64,000 bases of DNA from CBDIHP01 sp965279195 (GTDB taxonomy: Bacteria > Planctomycetota > Planctomycetia > Isosphaerales > Isosphaeraceae). Both the position numbers and the translations under genes were made by a program. Shown here piece by piece: positions 23,253 to 30,814 of this stretch. Within the stretch, counting starts at the first letter, position 1. Each line of letters begins with the position of its first letter. The notes beneath the pieces are model-generated. The model made no database searches. It worked only from the letters and a program-made list of their open reading frames with translations, and was not told the DNA's origin. The DNA lies in contig CBDIHP010000037.1 of the NCBI GenBank assembly GCA_965279195.1, positions 62,001 to 126,000 on the forward strand. Reading direction: 5' to 3'.

Positions 23253-26219
23253 TCAGGGCGGCCCAGCGTGAGGGCTCCCGGACTTTTCATGAATGCCGGG
23301 CAGCAGATAGGTACTCTGGAAGATCGTGTCCGACAGCCACTTTTTGAAGCCAGGATTGTCGCTGAACAGCTTGAATAGCTCGGTGTGGTCGGTGATCAGT
23401 TCAAGCATGATCCGCTGGAGGGCGTTGTCGTGCTCGATCCTGGCGTTCTGCTTGTCGGAGTGCTTGATGGCGTTCTGGTAAGCCTTGTCGGCGGCCACCT
23501 TCGCGGGGATCTCCTCGGCGATGACTTTGTCGATCTTGTCCTTGTCCTTCCAGTCAATGTTCCCGAACTGGTCGTTGAACGCCCTGACGATGTGGCTGAG
23601 GCGTTCAAGCTCGGGCTCAGGGAGACCGCCGGCACCTCCGCTGGGGACAGGGCCAATCTGGGCATCCTGATCCGGCAGGGCGATTGCCATCTGGGCCTTC
23701 ATCTCGACGCGGTAGCTGTCCATGTCGATGGTTTCGAGGATGCCCTTCGACAGGTCTTCTTCCTTCGGTGCCGGGAGCCTCGGGGTCAGGAAGTTGAGGA
23801 AGATCGACAGGCGTTCCCAGTCGGCGTTCGAGTAGGGAAGCACGGAGGACAGGAAGCTGTAGGTCCTCACGAATGCCTTGGCCTTGCCCTTGAAGGCCAC
23901 CTGGCCATCTTCGTCGAGATCCGTGGTATAGACGGCAACAGCAGCATCTAAGATGGGGTCGAGCTTGTCCCGGTCTGCACCTCCCAGGTACAGATTGGCC
24001 AGCTTGGCGACGTCCGCCAGGTCGTATACCTGGTAGCCATCCAGGTCGGCCTTCAGGTCATGGAGCTTGTTGGGATCGGTGGCTTCGCTGAGGATGGTCG
24101 TCCGGTAGTAATCGGCGAAGGCTAATTGGATGGTGTCCACGTCGTTCATGAAGTCGAGGATGAACGTGTCGTGCTTCTGTGGGTGGGCTCGATTCAGGCG
24201 TGATAGAGTTTGAACGGCCTTGATGCCGGAGAGGATCTTATCCACGTACATCGTGTGCAGCAAAGGCTCGTCGTAGCCGGTCTGGAACTTGTCGGCGACG
24301 ATCAGGAACCGATACGGATCATTCTGAAAGGTCTCGGGTATCAGGTTGCTCGGAAAGCCGTTCATCGAGGCCTCGGTCACCTTTTGACCGTCCACCTCGT
24401 GTTCACCCGAGAACGCCACGACGGACTTGTATGGGCTGTTGCGTTCCGTGAGGTAGGCATCGAAGGCCTTCTTGTACTGCATGGCCCTGGCGATGCCGCT
24501 GGTGACGACCATGGCTCTGGCCTTGCCCCCGATCTTCTGTTTCGCGATGACCTGGTCGTGGAAGTGGTCCGCCATGATCTCCGCCTTCTGGCGGATCGCG
24601 TGATCGTGGGATTCTACGTACTTCCTGAGCTTCCTCTGGGCCTTCTTGACGTCGAACTCCGGGTCTTCCTCGACCTTCTTCATGAGCCGGTAGTAGCTGG
24701 CAACCGGCGTGTAGTTCTTCAGGACGTCGAGGATGAATTTCTCCTCAATGGCCTGCTTCATGGTGTAGGTGTGGAAGGGCCGGAATGTCCCATCGGGCTG
24801 GGGAACACCGAAGATTTCCAGGGTCTTGTTCTTCGGAGTCGCGGTGAAGGCGAAGTAGCTGGCGTTCTTGAGCTTCTTCCGCGACTCCATGACCCGGTTG
24901 ATTCGGTCTTCGTCGGACTCCTCATCGGGAACCCCTTGTTCGCCAAGGGCCACGTGCATGGCCGACGTGGTGCGGCCTCCCTGGCTGGAATGGGCCTCGT
25001 CGATGATGATCGCGAACCGCCTCTCCCGGTGCTGGTCCCCGATTTCTTCAACGATGAAAGGGAACTTCTGGATCGTGGAGATGATGATCTTCTTGCCCTG
25101 CTCGATGAACCCCCGGAGTTGCATGGACCCCTGTGTCACCGCACCGACGACGGCGGAGACCTGGGCGAACTGCTTGATGTTGTCGCGGATCTGCTTGTCC
25201 AGGACGGTCCGGTCGGTCACGACGATGATGGAGTCGAAGACCGGCTGACCGTCTTTCTTCAGTTCGACGAGTTGATGGGCCAGCCAGGTGATGGAGTTGC
25301 TCTTGCCGGAACCCGCCGAGTGTTGGATCAGATAGCCCGACCCTGCTCCCTTGGTCTCGGCATCGGCCAGGAGCTTCCGCACGACGTCGAGTTGATGGTA
25401 TCTGGGAAAGACCTGCCTGCGTCGGACCTTGCCGTTGGCGTTCTTGACCTCGACGACCTGGGCATAGTTCTCAAGGATGTCCGTCAACCGAGGCTTGGTC
25501 AGGACTTCCTTCCACAAGTAGTCGGTCTTGAGGCCGAATGGGTTCGGCGGGTTCCCGGCCCCATGATTCCAGCCGAGGTTGAACGGCAGGAACCAGGATT
25601 CCTTCCCGGCCAATTGGGGACACATCCAGACTTCAGCATCATCCACGGCGAAGTGGACGGCACAACGACCCAGGGAGAAGAGGAGTTCCTTGGGGTCGCG
25701 ATCCCTCTTGTACTGGTTGATGGCGTCCGAAGTAGTCTGCTTGGTCAGGGAATTCTTGAGCTCGAAGGTGGCGAACGGGAGACCGTTCAGGAAGATCACC
25801 ACGTCCAGGGACAGCCTCGTCTCGTCCTTGCTGAACCGTAGTTGGCGGGTGACGCTGAACCGGTTGGCGGCGTGGAGTTCGGCGGCCTTGGCATTCCCCG
25901 GCGTCGGGGTGCCGTAGTAGAGATCCACCGTGGTCGGGCCGTGCTTGATCCCCTTGCGGAGGACGTCGATCACGCCCCGTTTGGTGACCTCGCCCTGGAG
26001 CCTGTGGAGGAACTGCTGACGGGAAGGCCCGTCGTTCTCCAGGTTGATCGATTCGATGGTCTTGGGCTGCGTCGCGTTGAGGAAGGCCAACAGGTGAGCG
26101 ACATCGACGGCATGATCCCGGTCGTAATCTCCTGGGGCTCCCGGGAGATATCCGGCTTCTTCGATCAGGGATTTGACGATGAGGGCTTCGAGGCCCTTTT
26201 CAGAGGTGTCCGTCGGCAT
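23253..26219 (-). CDS. hsdR: Type I restriction enzyme R subunit
   Basis: The 988-aa protein has the N-terminal nuclease domain with the PD-(D/E)XK site LSLDVVIFLNGLPFATFELK. The SF2 translocase follows: Walker A QHSAGSGKSNSI, then VVTDRTVLDKQ, Walker B/DEAH IIDEAHSSQGG, SAT-like FAFTATPKN and motif VI TLSRLNRAHP. The C-terminal helical part binds HsdM/S. I start at ATG 26219, which matches the family N-terminus (KGLEALIVKSLIEEAGY); the frame is open to 26411, but that part is antisense-like. It overlaps the end of darG by 20 bp. The cognate hsdM is absent and hsdS is a remnant, so the enzyme cannot act as a normal restriction complex unless partners lie elsewhere. Confidence 0.94.
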   Translation of the reverse strand: MPTDTSEKGLEALIVKSLIEEAGYLPGAPGDYDRDHAVDVAHLLAFLNATQPKTIESINLENDGPSRQQFLHRLQGEVTKRGVIDVLRKGIKHGPTTVDLYYGTPTPGNAKAAELHAANRFSVTRQLRFSKDETRLSLDVVIFLNGLPFATFELKNSLTKQTTSDAINQYKRDRDPKELLFSLGRCAVHFAVDDAEVWMCPQLAGKESWFLPFNLGWNHGAGNPPNPFGLKTDYLWKEVLTKPRLTDILENYAQVVEVKNANGKVRRRQVFPRYHQLDVVRKLLADAETKGAGSGYLIQHSAGSGKSNSITWLAHQLVELKKDGQPVFDSIIVVTDRTVLDKQIRDNIKQFAQVSAVVGAVTQGSMQLRGFIEQGKKIIISTIQKFPFIVEEIGDQHRERRFAIIIDEAHSSQGGRTTSAMHVALGEQGVPDEESDEDRINRVMESRKKLKNASYFAFTATPKNKTLEIFGVPQPDGTFRPFHTYTMKQAIEEKFILDVLKNYTPVASYYRLMKKVEEDPEFDVKKAQRKLRKYVESHDHAIRQKAEIMADHFHDQVIAKQKIGGKARAMVVTSGIARAMQYKKAFDAYLTERNSPYKSVVAFSGEHEVDGQKVTEASMNGFPSNLIPETFQNDPYRFLIVADKFQTGYDEPLLHTMYVDKILSGIKAVQTLSRLNRAHPQKHDTFILDFMNDVDTIQLAFADYYRTTILSEATDPNKLHDLKADLDGYQVYDLADVAKLANLYLGGADRDKLDPILDAAVAVYTTDLDEDGQVAFKGKAKAFVRTYSFLSSVLPYSNADWERLSIFLNFLTPRLPAPKEEDLSKGILETIDMDSYRVEMKAQMAIALPDQDAQIGPVPSGGAGGLPEPELERLSHIVRAFNDQFGNIDWKDKDKIDKVIAEEIPAKVAADKAYQNAIKHSDKQNARIEHDNALQRIMLELITDHTELFKLFSDNPGFKKWLSDTIFQSTYLLPGIHEKSGSPHAGPP

Positions 26220-27264
26220 GGGGCATTCCGTCAAGCCAAGCCAGCCTGTGGAGTCTGTCCCACGCAGCCTGGATCTGGTGGGGGGTGAACATCGTCTTCC
26301 GGGTGCTCCAGCCGTGAACCTTCTGGACGGCCTGGTCAACCGTCTTGGCTCCCTGGCGATCTGCCACCCAATGGACCGTGGCCAGAAGCTCCATGCCGTA
26401 AGGGGATTCAAATCCCTCGATCAACTGGGCGACCCGGCTGAAACGTTCGCGAGTCTTCGGGTAATCTTGAAGGACGGCCTGCCCTTCCACTCCGGCACCT
26501 TCTGCGAGCTCAATGGGCTTCCTCGGGTCGTCGCCACCCTCGCCATATCCGTGGATGTAGTGACTTTCCAGGTTGCTCAGGACGTGACGAAGATTCTCGG
26601 CATACGGGCCGTAGACGGCAGCCTTGTAGTTGAGCTTCAGGGGTTCGCCGGCCACCTGCAAAAAATACATCAGCTTGTGGATCTCCAGCAGCGAGACCCC
26701 GACGTCCATCAGCCCTTCGAGGTAGTTCTGCATCAGACCGAGGACGGCGGCCCTTGCCGTGGTGAGCTTGGGGCGTCGGGTCCGATTGACCATCTCCGCG
26801 GCGGCGGGTGCTTTGCCGGGCTCGAAGAGGTAGGCGTCTACCTCCGGGATGCTGGATAGGGCCTGCTCGATCAAGGGACGAACCGCAGCCCAGTCTAACC
26901 CCCCCAATCCGCAACCCAGGGGCGGGATAGCGATGGATCGGATCCCCTTGTCCTGGATGACCCGGACAAGGTCCATGAGGCCGGACTCGATGTCCTCGAT
27001 CCGGCTGTTCTCCTTCCAGTGACGCTTGGTCGGGAAGTTGATGATACAGCGGGGTTGTTCGATGGTGGACCGCTCAAAAACGAACATCTGGCCAGGGCGG
27101 ATCTCCTTGGCCTTGGCCGCTTTGCGGTAGGCCTCGTAGTTGTCCTCGAAGGCACGGCGGAACTGGAGGGCGATCCCCCGGCCCATCACACCCATGCAGT
27201 TGACGGTGTTGACGAGGGCGTCCGCTTCGTGCTTCAGGATGTCGCCGTAGGCCAGATGGATCAT
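26200..27264 (-). CDS. darG: DarG antitoxin: macro-domain DNA ADP-ribosylglycohydrolase with C-terminal DarT-binding domain
   Basis: The 354-aa protein starts at ATG 27264. The N-terminal macro domain (about 1-155) has GDILKHEADALVNTVNCMG, the ADP-ribose-binding GVMGRGIALQF and IAIPPLGCGLGGLDW, all characteristic of DarG/TARG1-like macro domains that remove ADP-ribose from thymidine in DNA. The C-terminal domain (LLEIHKLMYFLQVAGEPLKLNYKAAVYGPYAENL) is the DarG part that also binds and blocks DarT. It lies 30 bp downstream of darT and overlaps hsdR. Confidence 0.93.
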   Translation of the reverse strand: MIHLAYGDILKHEADALVNTVNCMGVMGRGIALQFRRAFEDNYEAYRKAAKAKEIRPGQMFVFERSTIEQPRCIINFPTKRHWKENSRIEDIESGLMDLVRVIQDKGIRSIAIPPLGCGLGGLDWAAVRPLIEQALSSIPEVDAYLFEPGKAPAAAEMVNRTRRPKLTTARAAVLGLMQNYLEGLMDVGVSLLEIHKLMYFLQVAGEPLKLNYKAAVYGPYAENLRHVLSNLESHYIHGYGEGGDDPRKPIELAEGAGVEGQAVLQDYPKTRERFSRVAQLIEGFESPYGMELLATVHWVADRQGAKTVDQAVQKVHGWSTRKTMFTPHQIQAAWDRLHRLAWLDGMPHADGHL

Positions 27265-27294
27265 GTCGCAAAACTTCCCGTATGTCCGATTTCC

Positions 27295-27945
27295 TCAATA
27301 ATACCACCCGGTTTGAACCTGTACATCGGGTCGGTGGTCGCTGACGGACACGATTTCTCGTACCCGCACGGCGTGCTTCTCGCTGATGACTCCGATTCTC
27401 CGGACCAGCGTCCAGGGGAACGACCCGAAGACCAGGAACTCGGCCTGCTTGGCGTCCTTGACCTCCGGTTCTCGGAAGTCCGTGTTGGCGATGTGCCCCC
27501 AGTTCAGGTGGTCGAGTTGGGCCATGTCCCGGAACGACTGAAAGTAGCCGCTCCCCGCGTTCTTGTCAGTGAACGCCCAGGGACGACCTTGGGCGGCAGC
27601 CCAGGTGACGACCTCCTTGAGATCGGCTTCGAGATGGAGGATCGGACGCTGGCCTTCCTTGTAGATCAGGTCGCGATCGTTCCCCTTGTGAAGGATGAAG
27701 AGCATGACCGAGCGGGGACAGAAGTAGAAGGGCACGAACTGACCGACCTTGGTCCCAGGGTGGCAAGGGACTTCCAGTTCTTCAAGACGACGAGTCTTGA
27801 TCTTCGGCATCCCAATCGCTGCCTGAGGGCCTCCCCGACCAACCATCTCCGCATCCGACCACAGGCAACCGTCGGCCAGGATCTTTGCCAGGTTTCGTCC
27901 GTGGGTGATGTGAAAAAGCTTGGGTTGAGCGGGAGGAGGACTCAT
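27295..27945 (-). CDS. darT: DarT toxin: DNA ADP-ribosyltransferase (DUF4433)
   Basis: The 216-aa protein modifies thymidine bases in single-stranded DNA using NAD. Visible family features are FHITHGRNLAKILADG at the N-terminus (NAD-binding His), the VPFYFCPRSVMLF segment with the conserved Arg region, HIANTDFREPEVKDAKQAEF with the presumed catalytic Glu before LVFGSFPW, and the usual length. All expected motifs look intact, so the toxin is probably active and needs DarG. It starts 3 bp after the hsdS remnant. Confidence 0.93.
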   Translation of the reverse strand: MSPPPAQPKLFHITHGRNLAKILADGCLWSDAEMVGRGGPQAAIGMPKIKTRRLEELEVPCHPGTKVGQFVPFYFCPRSVMLFILHKGNDRDLIYKEGQRPILHLEADLKEVVTWAAAQGRPWAFTDKNAGSGYFQSFRDMAQLDHLNWGHIANTDFREPEVKDAKQAEFLVFGSFPWTLVRRIGVISEKHAVRVREIVSVSDHRPDVQVQTGWYY

Positions 27946-27948
27946 TGG

Positions 27949-28268
27949 TCAGTCCTCGCCGGCAATGGTAAGTAAATCGGAAGGATCTTCCTCCAAGCCG
28001 TCAGAATCGTCAAATCCGAAAACGTCGTCTGTGACGCCGGCTTTCTCAAATGACACTGGGAGATCTTGAGCGGCACGCCGAACATCCAGCTTCCCAGTTA
28101 CTACGTCGGCGACAATGCGATGGCGGTATTCAGCAATGAGTTTGATTTCCTGGAGGGTGGTAGTAATCGCCGACTCGATCTGTCTCGTTTCTGATCGCAA
28201 CGCCTCGACAATAGCCACCGCCTCTTGGGTAGGAGGCATGGCTATGCGAACATCTTTTAAAGATATAG
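27949..28268 (-). pseudogene. hsdS: Type I restriction S subunit, C-terminal remnant cut by IS3 element
   Basis: About 106 codons remain. VRIAMPPTQEAVAIVEAL is the start of the conserved distal coiled-coil region, and EIKLIAEYRHRIVADVVTGK with LDVRRAA is the standard HsdS C-terminus. Everything upstream (both target-recognition domains) is missing: the frame runs directly into the IS end at 28269. The fragment cannot confer sequence specificity. Its DNA still links the operon to darT, so transcription may now come from the IS or an internal promoter. Confidence 0.88.
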
Positions 28269-28329
28269 TGGACCCTGAAAACTGGACCACCGGTTAAGCT
28301 ACTCCGGTGGCCCAGCAAAGGGGGGTGCG

Positions 28330-28620
28330 ATGGCAGGCAAGCGGAAGGTCCACACGGCGGCGTTCAAGGCCCAGGTCGCCCTCGCCGCACTCAAGGGGGA
28401 CCGCACCATCAACGAGCTGGCCGGGCACTACGGCGTCCACCCGACGTTGATCCACGGCTGGAAGAAACAACTCCTGACCGGGGCGGAGGGCCTCTTCGGG
28501 AGCCCGGCCCAGGCGGCCTCGGCTGACGCCGAGGCCCGCCAGGCCGAGCTGTTCGAGCAGATCGGCCGGCTGAAGATGGAGCTGGAGTGGCTCAAAAAAA
28601 AAGCTGCCGTCTTCATGTGA
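28330..28620 (+). CDS. IS3-family transposase OrfA
   Basis: The 96-aa protein has HTH KAQVALAALKGDRTINELAG...GVHPTLIHGWKKQLL followed by a leucine-zipper-like helix (AELFEQIGRLKMELEWLKKK). It ends in a run of nine A (28594-28602), after which the OrfB frame starts one base over (+1 relative to OrfA). Losing one A, by transcriptional slippage or mutation, would fuse OrfA to OrfB directly. Confidence 0.92.
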   Translation: MAGKRKVHTAAFKAQVALAALKGDRTINELAGHYGVHPTLIHGWKKQLLTGAEGLFGSPAQAASADAEARQAELFEQIGRLKMELEWLKKKAAVFM

Positions 28621-28663
28621 GCACAAGCGGCCGCTGATCGAGCCCGGCCACCCGGCCCTGAGC

Positions 28664-29455
28664 GTGCGGCGGCAGTGCGAGCTGCTGGGGCTGAGCCGGT
28701 CGAGCCTCTACTACGAGCCCGCCGGTCAGGCGGCCGAGGACCTGAGGCTGATGCGGCTCATCGACGAGCAGTACACCGCCCGGCCGTTCTACGGCAGCCG
28801 GCGGATGACGGCCTGGCTGAAGGAACGAGGGGAGGAGGTGAACCGCAAGCGGGTGCAGCGACTGATGCGAGCGATGGGCCTGGAGGCGATCTACCCCAAG
28901 CCACGGCTGAGCCTGGCCGGGAAGGGCCATCGGATCTACCCGTACCTGCTCCGGGGCGTGACGGTAGGGAGGAGGGACCAGGTCTGGAGCACCGACATCA
29001 CCTATGTGCCGATGGCCTCGGGGTTCATGTACCTGGCGGCGGTGATCGACTGGTTCAGCCGGTACGTGATCGCCTGGCGGCTGTCGAACACGCTCGACGG
29101 TTCGTTCTGCCTGGAGATGCTCGAAGACGCCTTGAGGGGAGGGAAGCCGGAGATCTTCAACACCGACCAGGGGGTGCAGTTCACGGCGGTTGCGTTCACC
29201 GGGCGGCTGGAGTCGGCGGGGGTGGCGGTGAGCATGGACGGCCGTGGGCGGGCGCTGGATAACGTCTTCGTGGAACGCCTTTGGCGATCCGTCAAATACG
29301 AAGACATTTACATTCAAGGCTACGACACGGTGCCGGGGCTGCAGCGGGGCCTCGCAAGGTACTTCGCCTTCTACAACGACGAGCGGCCCCACCAGTCGCT
29401 CGAGTATCGGACCCCGGCGGCCGTCTATCGGGGCACGGGGGCCGAAAAGGGCTAA
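28664..29455 (+). CDS. IS3-family transposase OrfB (DDE integrase core)
   Basis: The 263-aa protein has HTH_21 (LLGLSRSSLYYEP; RPFYGSRRMTAWL) and the rve catalytic core with Asp in WSTDITYVP, Asp in NTDQGVQFT and Glu in NVFVERLWRSVKYE. The frame is open back to the A9 run at 28594, giving KKLPSSCEHKRPLIEPGHP ahead of the GTG used here, so the natural product is probably an OrfAB fusion. It looks intact. Confidence 0.92.
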   Translation: MRRQCELLGLSRSSLYYEPAGQAAEDLRLMRLIDEQYTARPFYGSRRMTAWLKERGEEVNRKRVQRLMRAMGLEAIYPKPRLSLAGKGHRIYPYLLRGVTVGRRDQVWSTDITYVPMASGFMYLAAVIDWFSRYVIAWRLSNTLDGSFCLEMLEDALRGGKPEIFNTDQGVQFTAVAFTGRLESAGVAVSMDGRGRALDNVFVERLWRSVKYEDIYIQGYDTVPGLQRGLARYFAFYNDERPHQSLEYRTPAAVYRGTGAEKG

Positions 29456-29505
29456 CGAGAGAGTAGCGAAGAATCGTCGATTTTTGGTCTAGCCAATGGG
29501 GTCCA

Positions 29506-29610
29506 CTTCAGGTCGAGGATTAGATGGTTCCCCACCTGGTTTTCGAGTGCGGGGATTTCCGCCTCCGCTTCCTTGGTTGTGATAAGCCTGGTCGTCGATT
29601 GGTCGCTCAT
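29506..29610 (-). pseudogene. 5' fragment of an operon gene truncated by the IS3 element
   Basis: Thirty-five codons begin at ATG 29610, overlapping the upstream stop by 4 bp (ATGA). They read MSDQSTTRLITTKEAEAEIP and onward until the IS end at 29505. They match neither hsdM nor hsdS starts that I know, so identity is open. By position it is either the first lost restriction-operon gene or a small gene ahead of it. Confidence 0.5.
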
Positions 29611-30317
29611 AAAATGATTCCTTTTAGATGCTCACTGAGGGCTTCGTCGGAGAAGGATGATCCCGGGCTTCCTTCCTCATCAGCGAGGTTGGTTTCAGGA
29701 CGTGAAGTGTCGTTGTCGGCGGAATGCGAAGTCTCCAATGTGCTTAAGGCCGTCACGTCGCCGTCACTTTCGCCACTTCCCTCGCAGAGGGCCGAGATGG
29801 ACCAAGTTCGTGGGCGTTCATTGGCGTGGCGGACAAGCTCAACTCCCTTCTCAGCCAGGATGGGAATGAGCGGCGATAGCTGTTTGCCCAGTGCATCCTC
29901 ATTGGATGGCCAGGGTCCTTTTTTCATGTCGATCCCCTCGCGTTCCGCCGCACGAACTAGCATCGCCAGGAGGGCGGAGAGGGATTTCTTCGTCCCCCCC
30001 TTCCGTGCGATGACGAGGACGGCCTGGGCTAAGGGCTTCCGTGAAATCTGATGCTCGACGTTGTGTTTGGCGATCCCCCTGGCCCGTCCGTAAGCCAAGG
30101 CCCAGACGACATCGCTGGCCGCCCGGGTCTGGTGATCGGTGGGGATTCCGTTCTTGACGAGTTTCGCCAGTGCGGCCCGGATCAGGCTCTGAGCCAACGG
30201 AGACTTGAGGTCGAGCTGCTCGACTTCCTCTTCCCCATCGACGGCAACCTGGATGTATGCCTCTTTGCTCCGATCCATGAACGGGTCGAATGACTGTGCC
30301 AACTGATTCAGGTCCAC
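29607..30317 (-). CDS. Island protein of unknown function with primase-type C-terminal winged-helix look
   Basis: The 236-aa protein has a GTG start at 30317 with a strong GGAGGAG about 7 nt upstream. The C-terminal half (WPSNEDALGKQLSPLIPILAEKG, RPRTWSIS) has the pattern of the winged helix found at the end of primase/helicase proteins of mobile elements. The N-terminal half (ALAKLVKNGIPTDHQTRAAS) is helical. A Ser/Asp-rich tail ends the protein. It is the first gene of the minus-strand operon entering the island from attR. Confidence 0.55.
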   Translation of the reverse strand: MDLNQLAQSFDPFMDRSKEAYIQVAVDGEEEVEQLDLKSPLAQSLIRAALAKLVKNGIPTDHQTRAASDVVWALAYGRARGIAKHNVEHQISRKPLAQAVLVIARKGGTKKSLSALLAMLVRAAEREGIDMKKGPWPSNEDALGKQLSPLIPILAEKGVELVRHANERPRTWSISALCEGSGESDGDVTALSTLETSHSADNDTSRPETNLADEEGSPGSSFSDEALSEHLKGIIL

Positions 30318-30433
30318 GGGGGAACTCCTCCCGAATCTTCATGATTGGGTGTGCCTAGGTTCGAGGTTTATCAACGAGGTGGAGAAATGACCTACGGCGG
30401 GATTACATGCGGCTCGAACCCGGTTGAAGCGGT

Positions 30434-30570
30434 CGAGGCGACGAGCGTCAGGATCGTCTTTCGGATGTGGTCAGGAAGGTTGGGCCAGGCGTGGATGAGT
30501 CCGAGCAGTTCGGGTGGGAAGGACTCTTGGTTGAAGAGTCGAGGGCAAGCCGGAGGGCAAGCCGCCTGAC
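30434..30570 (-). pseudogene. Relic of an integrase-associated reading frame at the right end
   Basis: The minus strand reads QAACPPACPRLFNQ, then ELLGLIHAWPNLPDHIRKTI and LTLVAS. I associate this AC..AC...WPxLPxxxRxxIL pattern with the 3' regions of planctomycete tyrosine integrase genes; that is from memory and should be searched. It contains the 19-bp repeat shared with the integrase at the left end. It may be the trace of a related element once present in tandem. Confidence 0.35.
30542..30560 (+). repeat. 19-bp direct repeat, copy near right end of element
   Basis: It is identical to 10362-10380 (AGGGCAAGCCGGAGGGCAA) and lies 55 bp inside attR. Confidence 0.8.
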
Positions 30571-30615
30571 CTTGTTTCCGTAACCGCTGACAGGTAGGAA
30601 CTTGCGTCGTCGGCT

Positions 30616-30675
30616 CGCCGGACTCAAAATCCGGTACCCTCAAAAGGTGTGTGGGTTCGAGTCCCACCTTCGGTA
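30616..30675 (+). repeat. attR: displaced 3' part of tRNA-Leu
   Basis: The anticodon arm (20 bp) and the T arm with acceptor strand (27 bp) are identical to attL, but the variable arm differs (ACCCTCAAAAGG against GGGGTAACACCC). Nothing resembling a D arm or 5' acceptor strand precedes it, so it is not a functional tRNA gene. Confidence 0.85.
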
Positions 30676-30814
30676 CTAACGACTTACGTCGATTCGCTGG
30701 CCGCGTAGTTTGTACCCTTGGTACAATTCTGGTACAGACGCGGCTCTCACATCGGGTCCGCGTTGCCCTGCCTACGGGGGCAAGTATGGCCACGATCCAG
30801 GAACGAAACGGGAG

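Larger units (their letters stand above)
28269..29505. mobile_element. IS3-family insertion sequence
   Basis: It is 1237 bp long. Terminal inverted repeats start TGGACCC at each end and match again 8 bp further in (TGGACCA on the left, TAGACCA read inward on the right). It carries orfA and orfB with the IS3 HTH and DDE domains. The flanks (ATAG before, CTTC after) show no target duplication. The genes on the two sides are a 35-codon 5' fragment and an hsdS 3' fragment, so sequence was deleted next to or between IS copies. Confidence 0.9.
10147..30675. mobile_element. Integrative element in tRNA-Leu carrying regulators, nucleases, a remnant type I RM locus and DarTG
   Basis: The boundaries are the tRNA-derived direct repeats at 10147-10205 (attL, inside the intact tRNA gene) and 30616-30675 (attR). 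The integrase and an AlpA-like protein sit next to attL, as in many tRNA-targeting elements. The cargo is almost all on the minus strand and is typical accessory DNA: WYL regulators, PD-(D/E)XK proteins, DUF932, type I restriction, DarTG and an IS3 insertion. Codon use inside looks less uniformly G/C-ended than in the flanks. No conjugation or capsid genes are visible, so it is a mobilisable or immobile island rather than a complete ICE or prophage. Confidence 0.85.

Noticed and set aside
26220..26411. Longer hsdR start upstream of 26219
   Set aside because: The extra 64 codons lie within darG, are Arg/Pro-rich and do not match HsdR N-termini; the ATG at 26219 does.
29506..29610. Calling the 35-codon fragment hsdM
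   Set aside because: Operon position would fit, but the residues do not resemble HsdM N-termini, so it is left unnamed.
30400..30425. A second tRNA-like T-arm (GGTTCGAGCC, minus strand) near attR
   Set aside because: The flanking bases do not form a T-stem and no acceptor or anticodon arm accompanies it.
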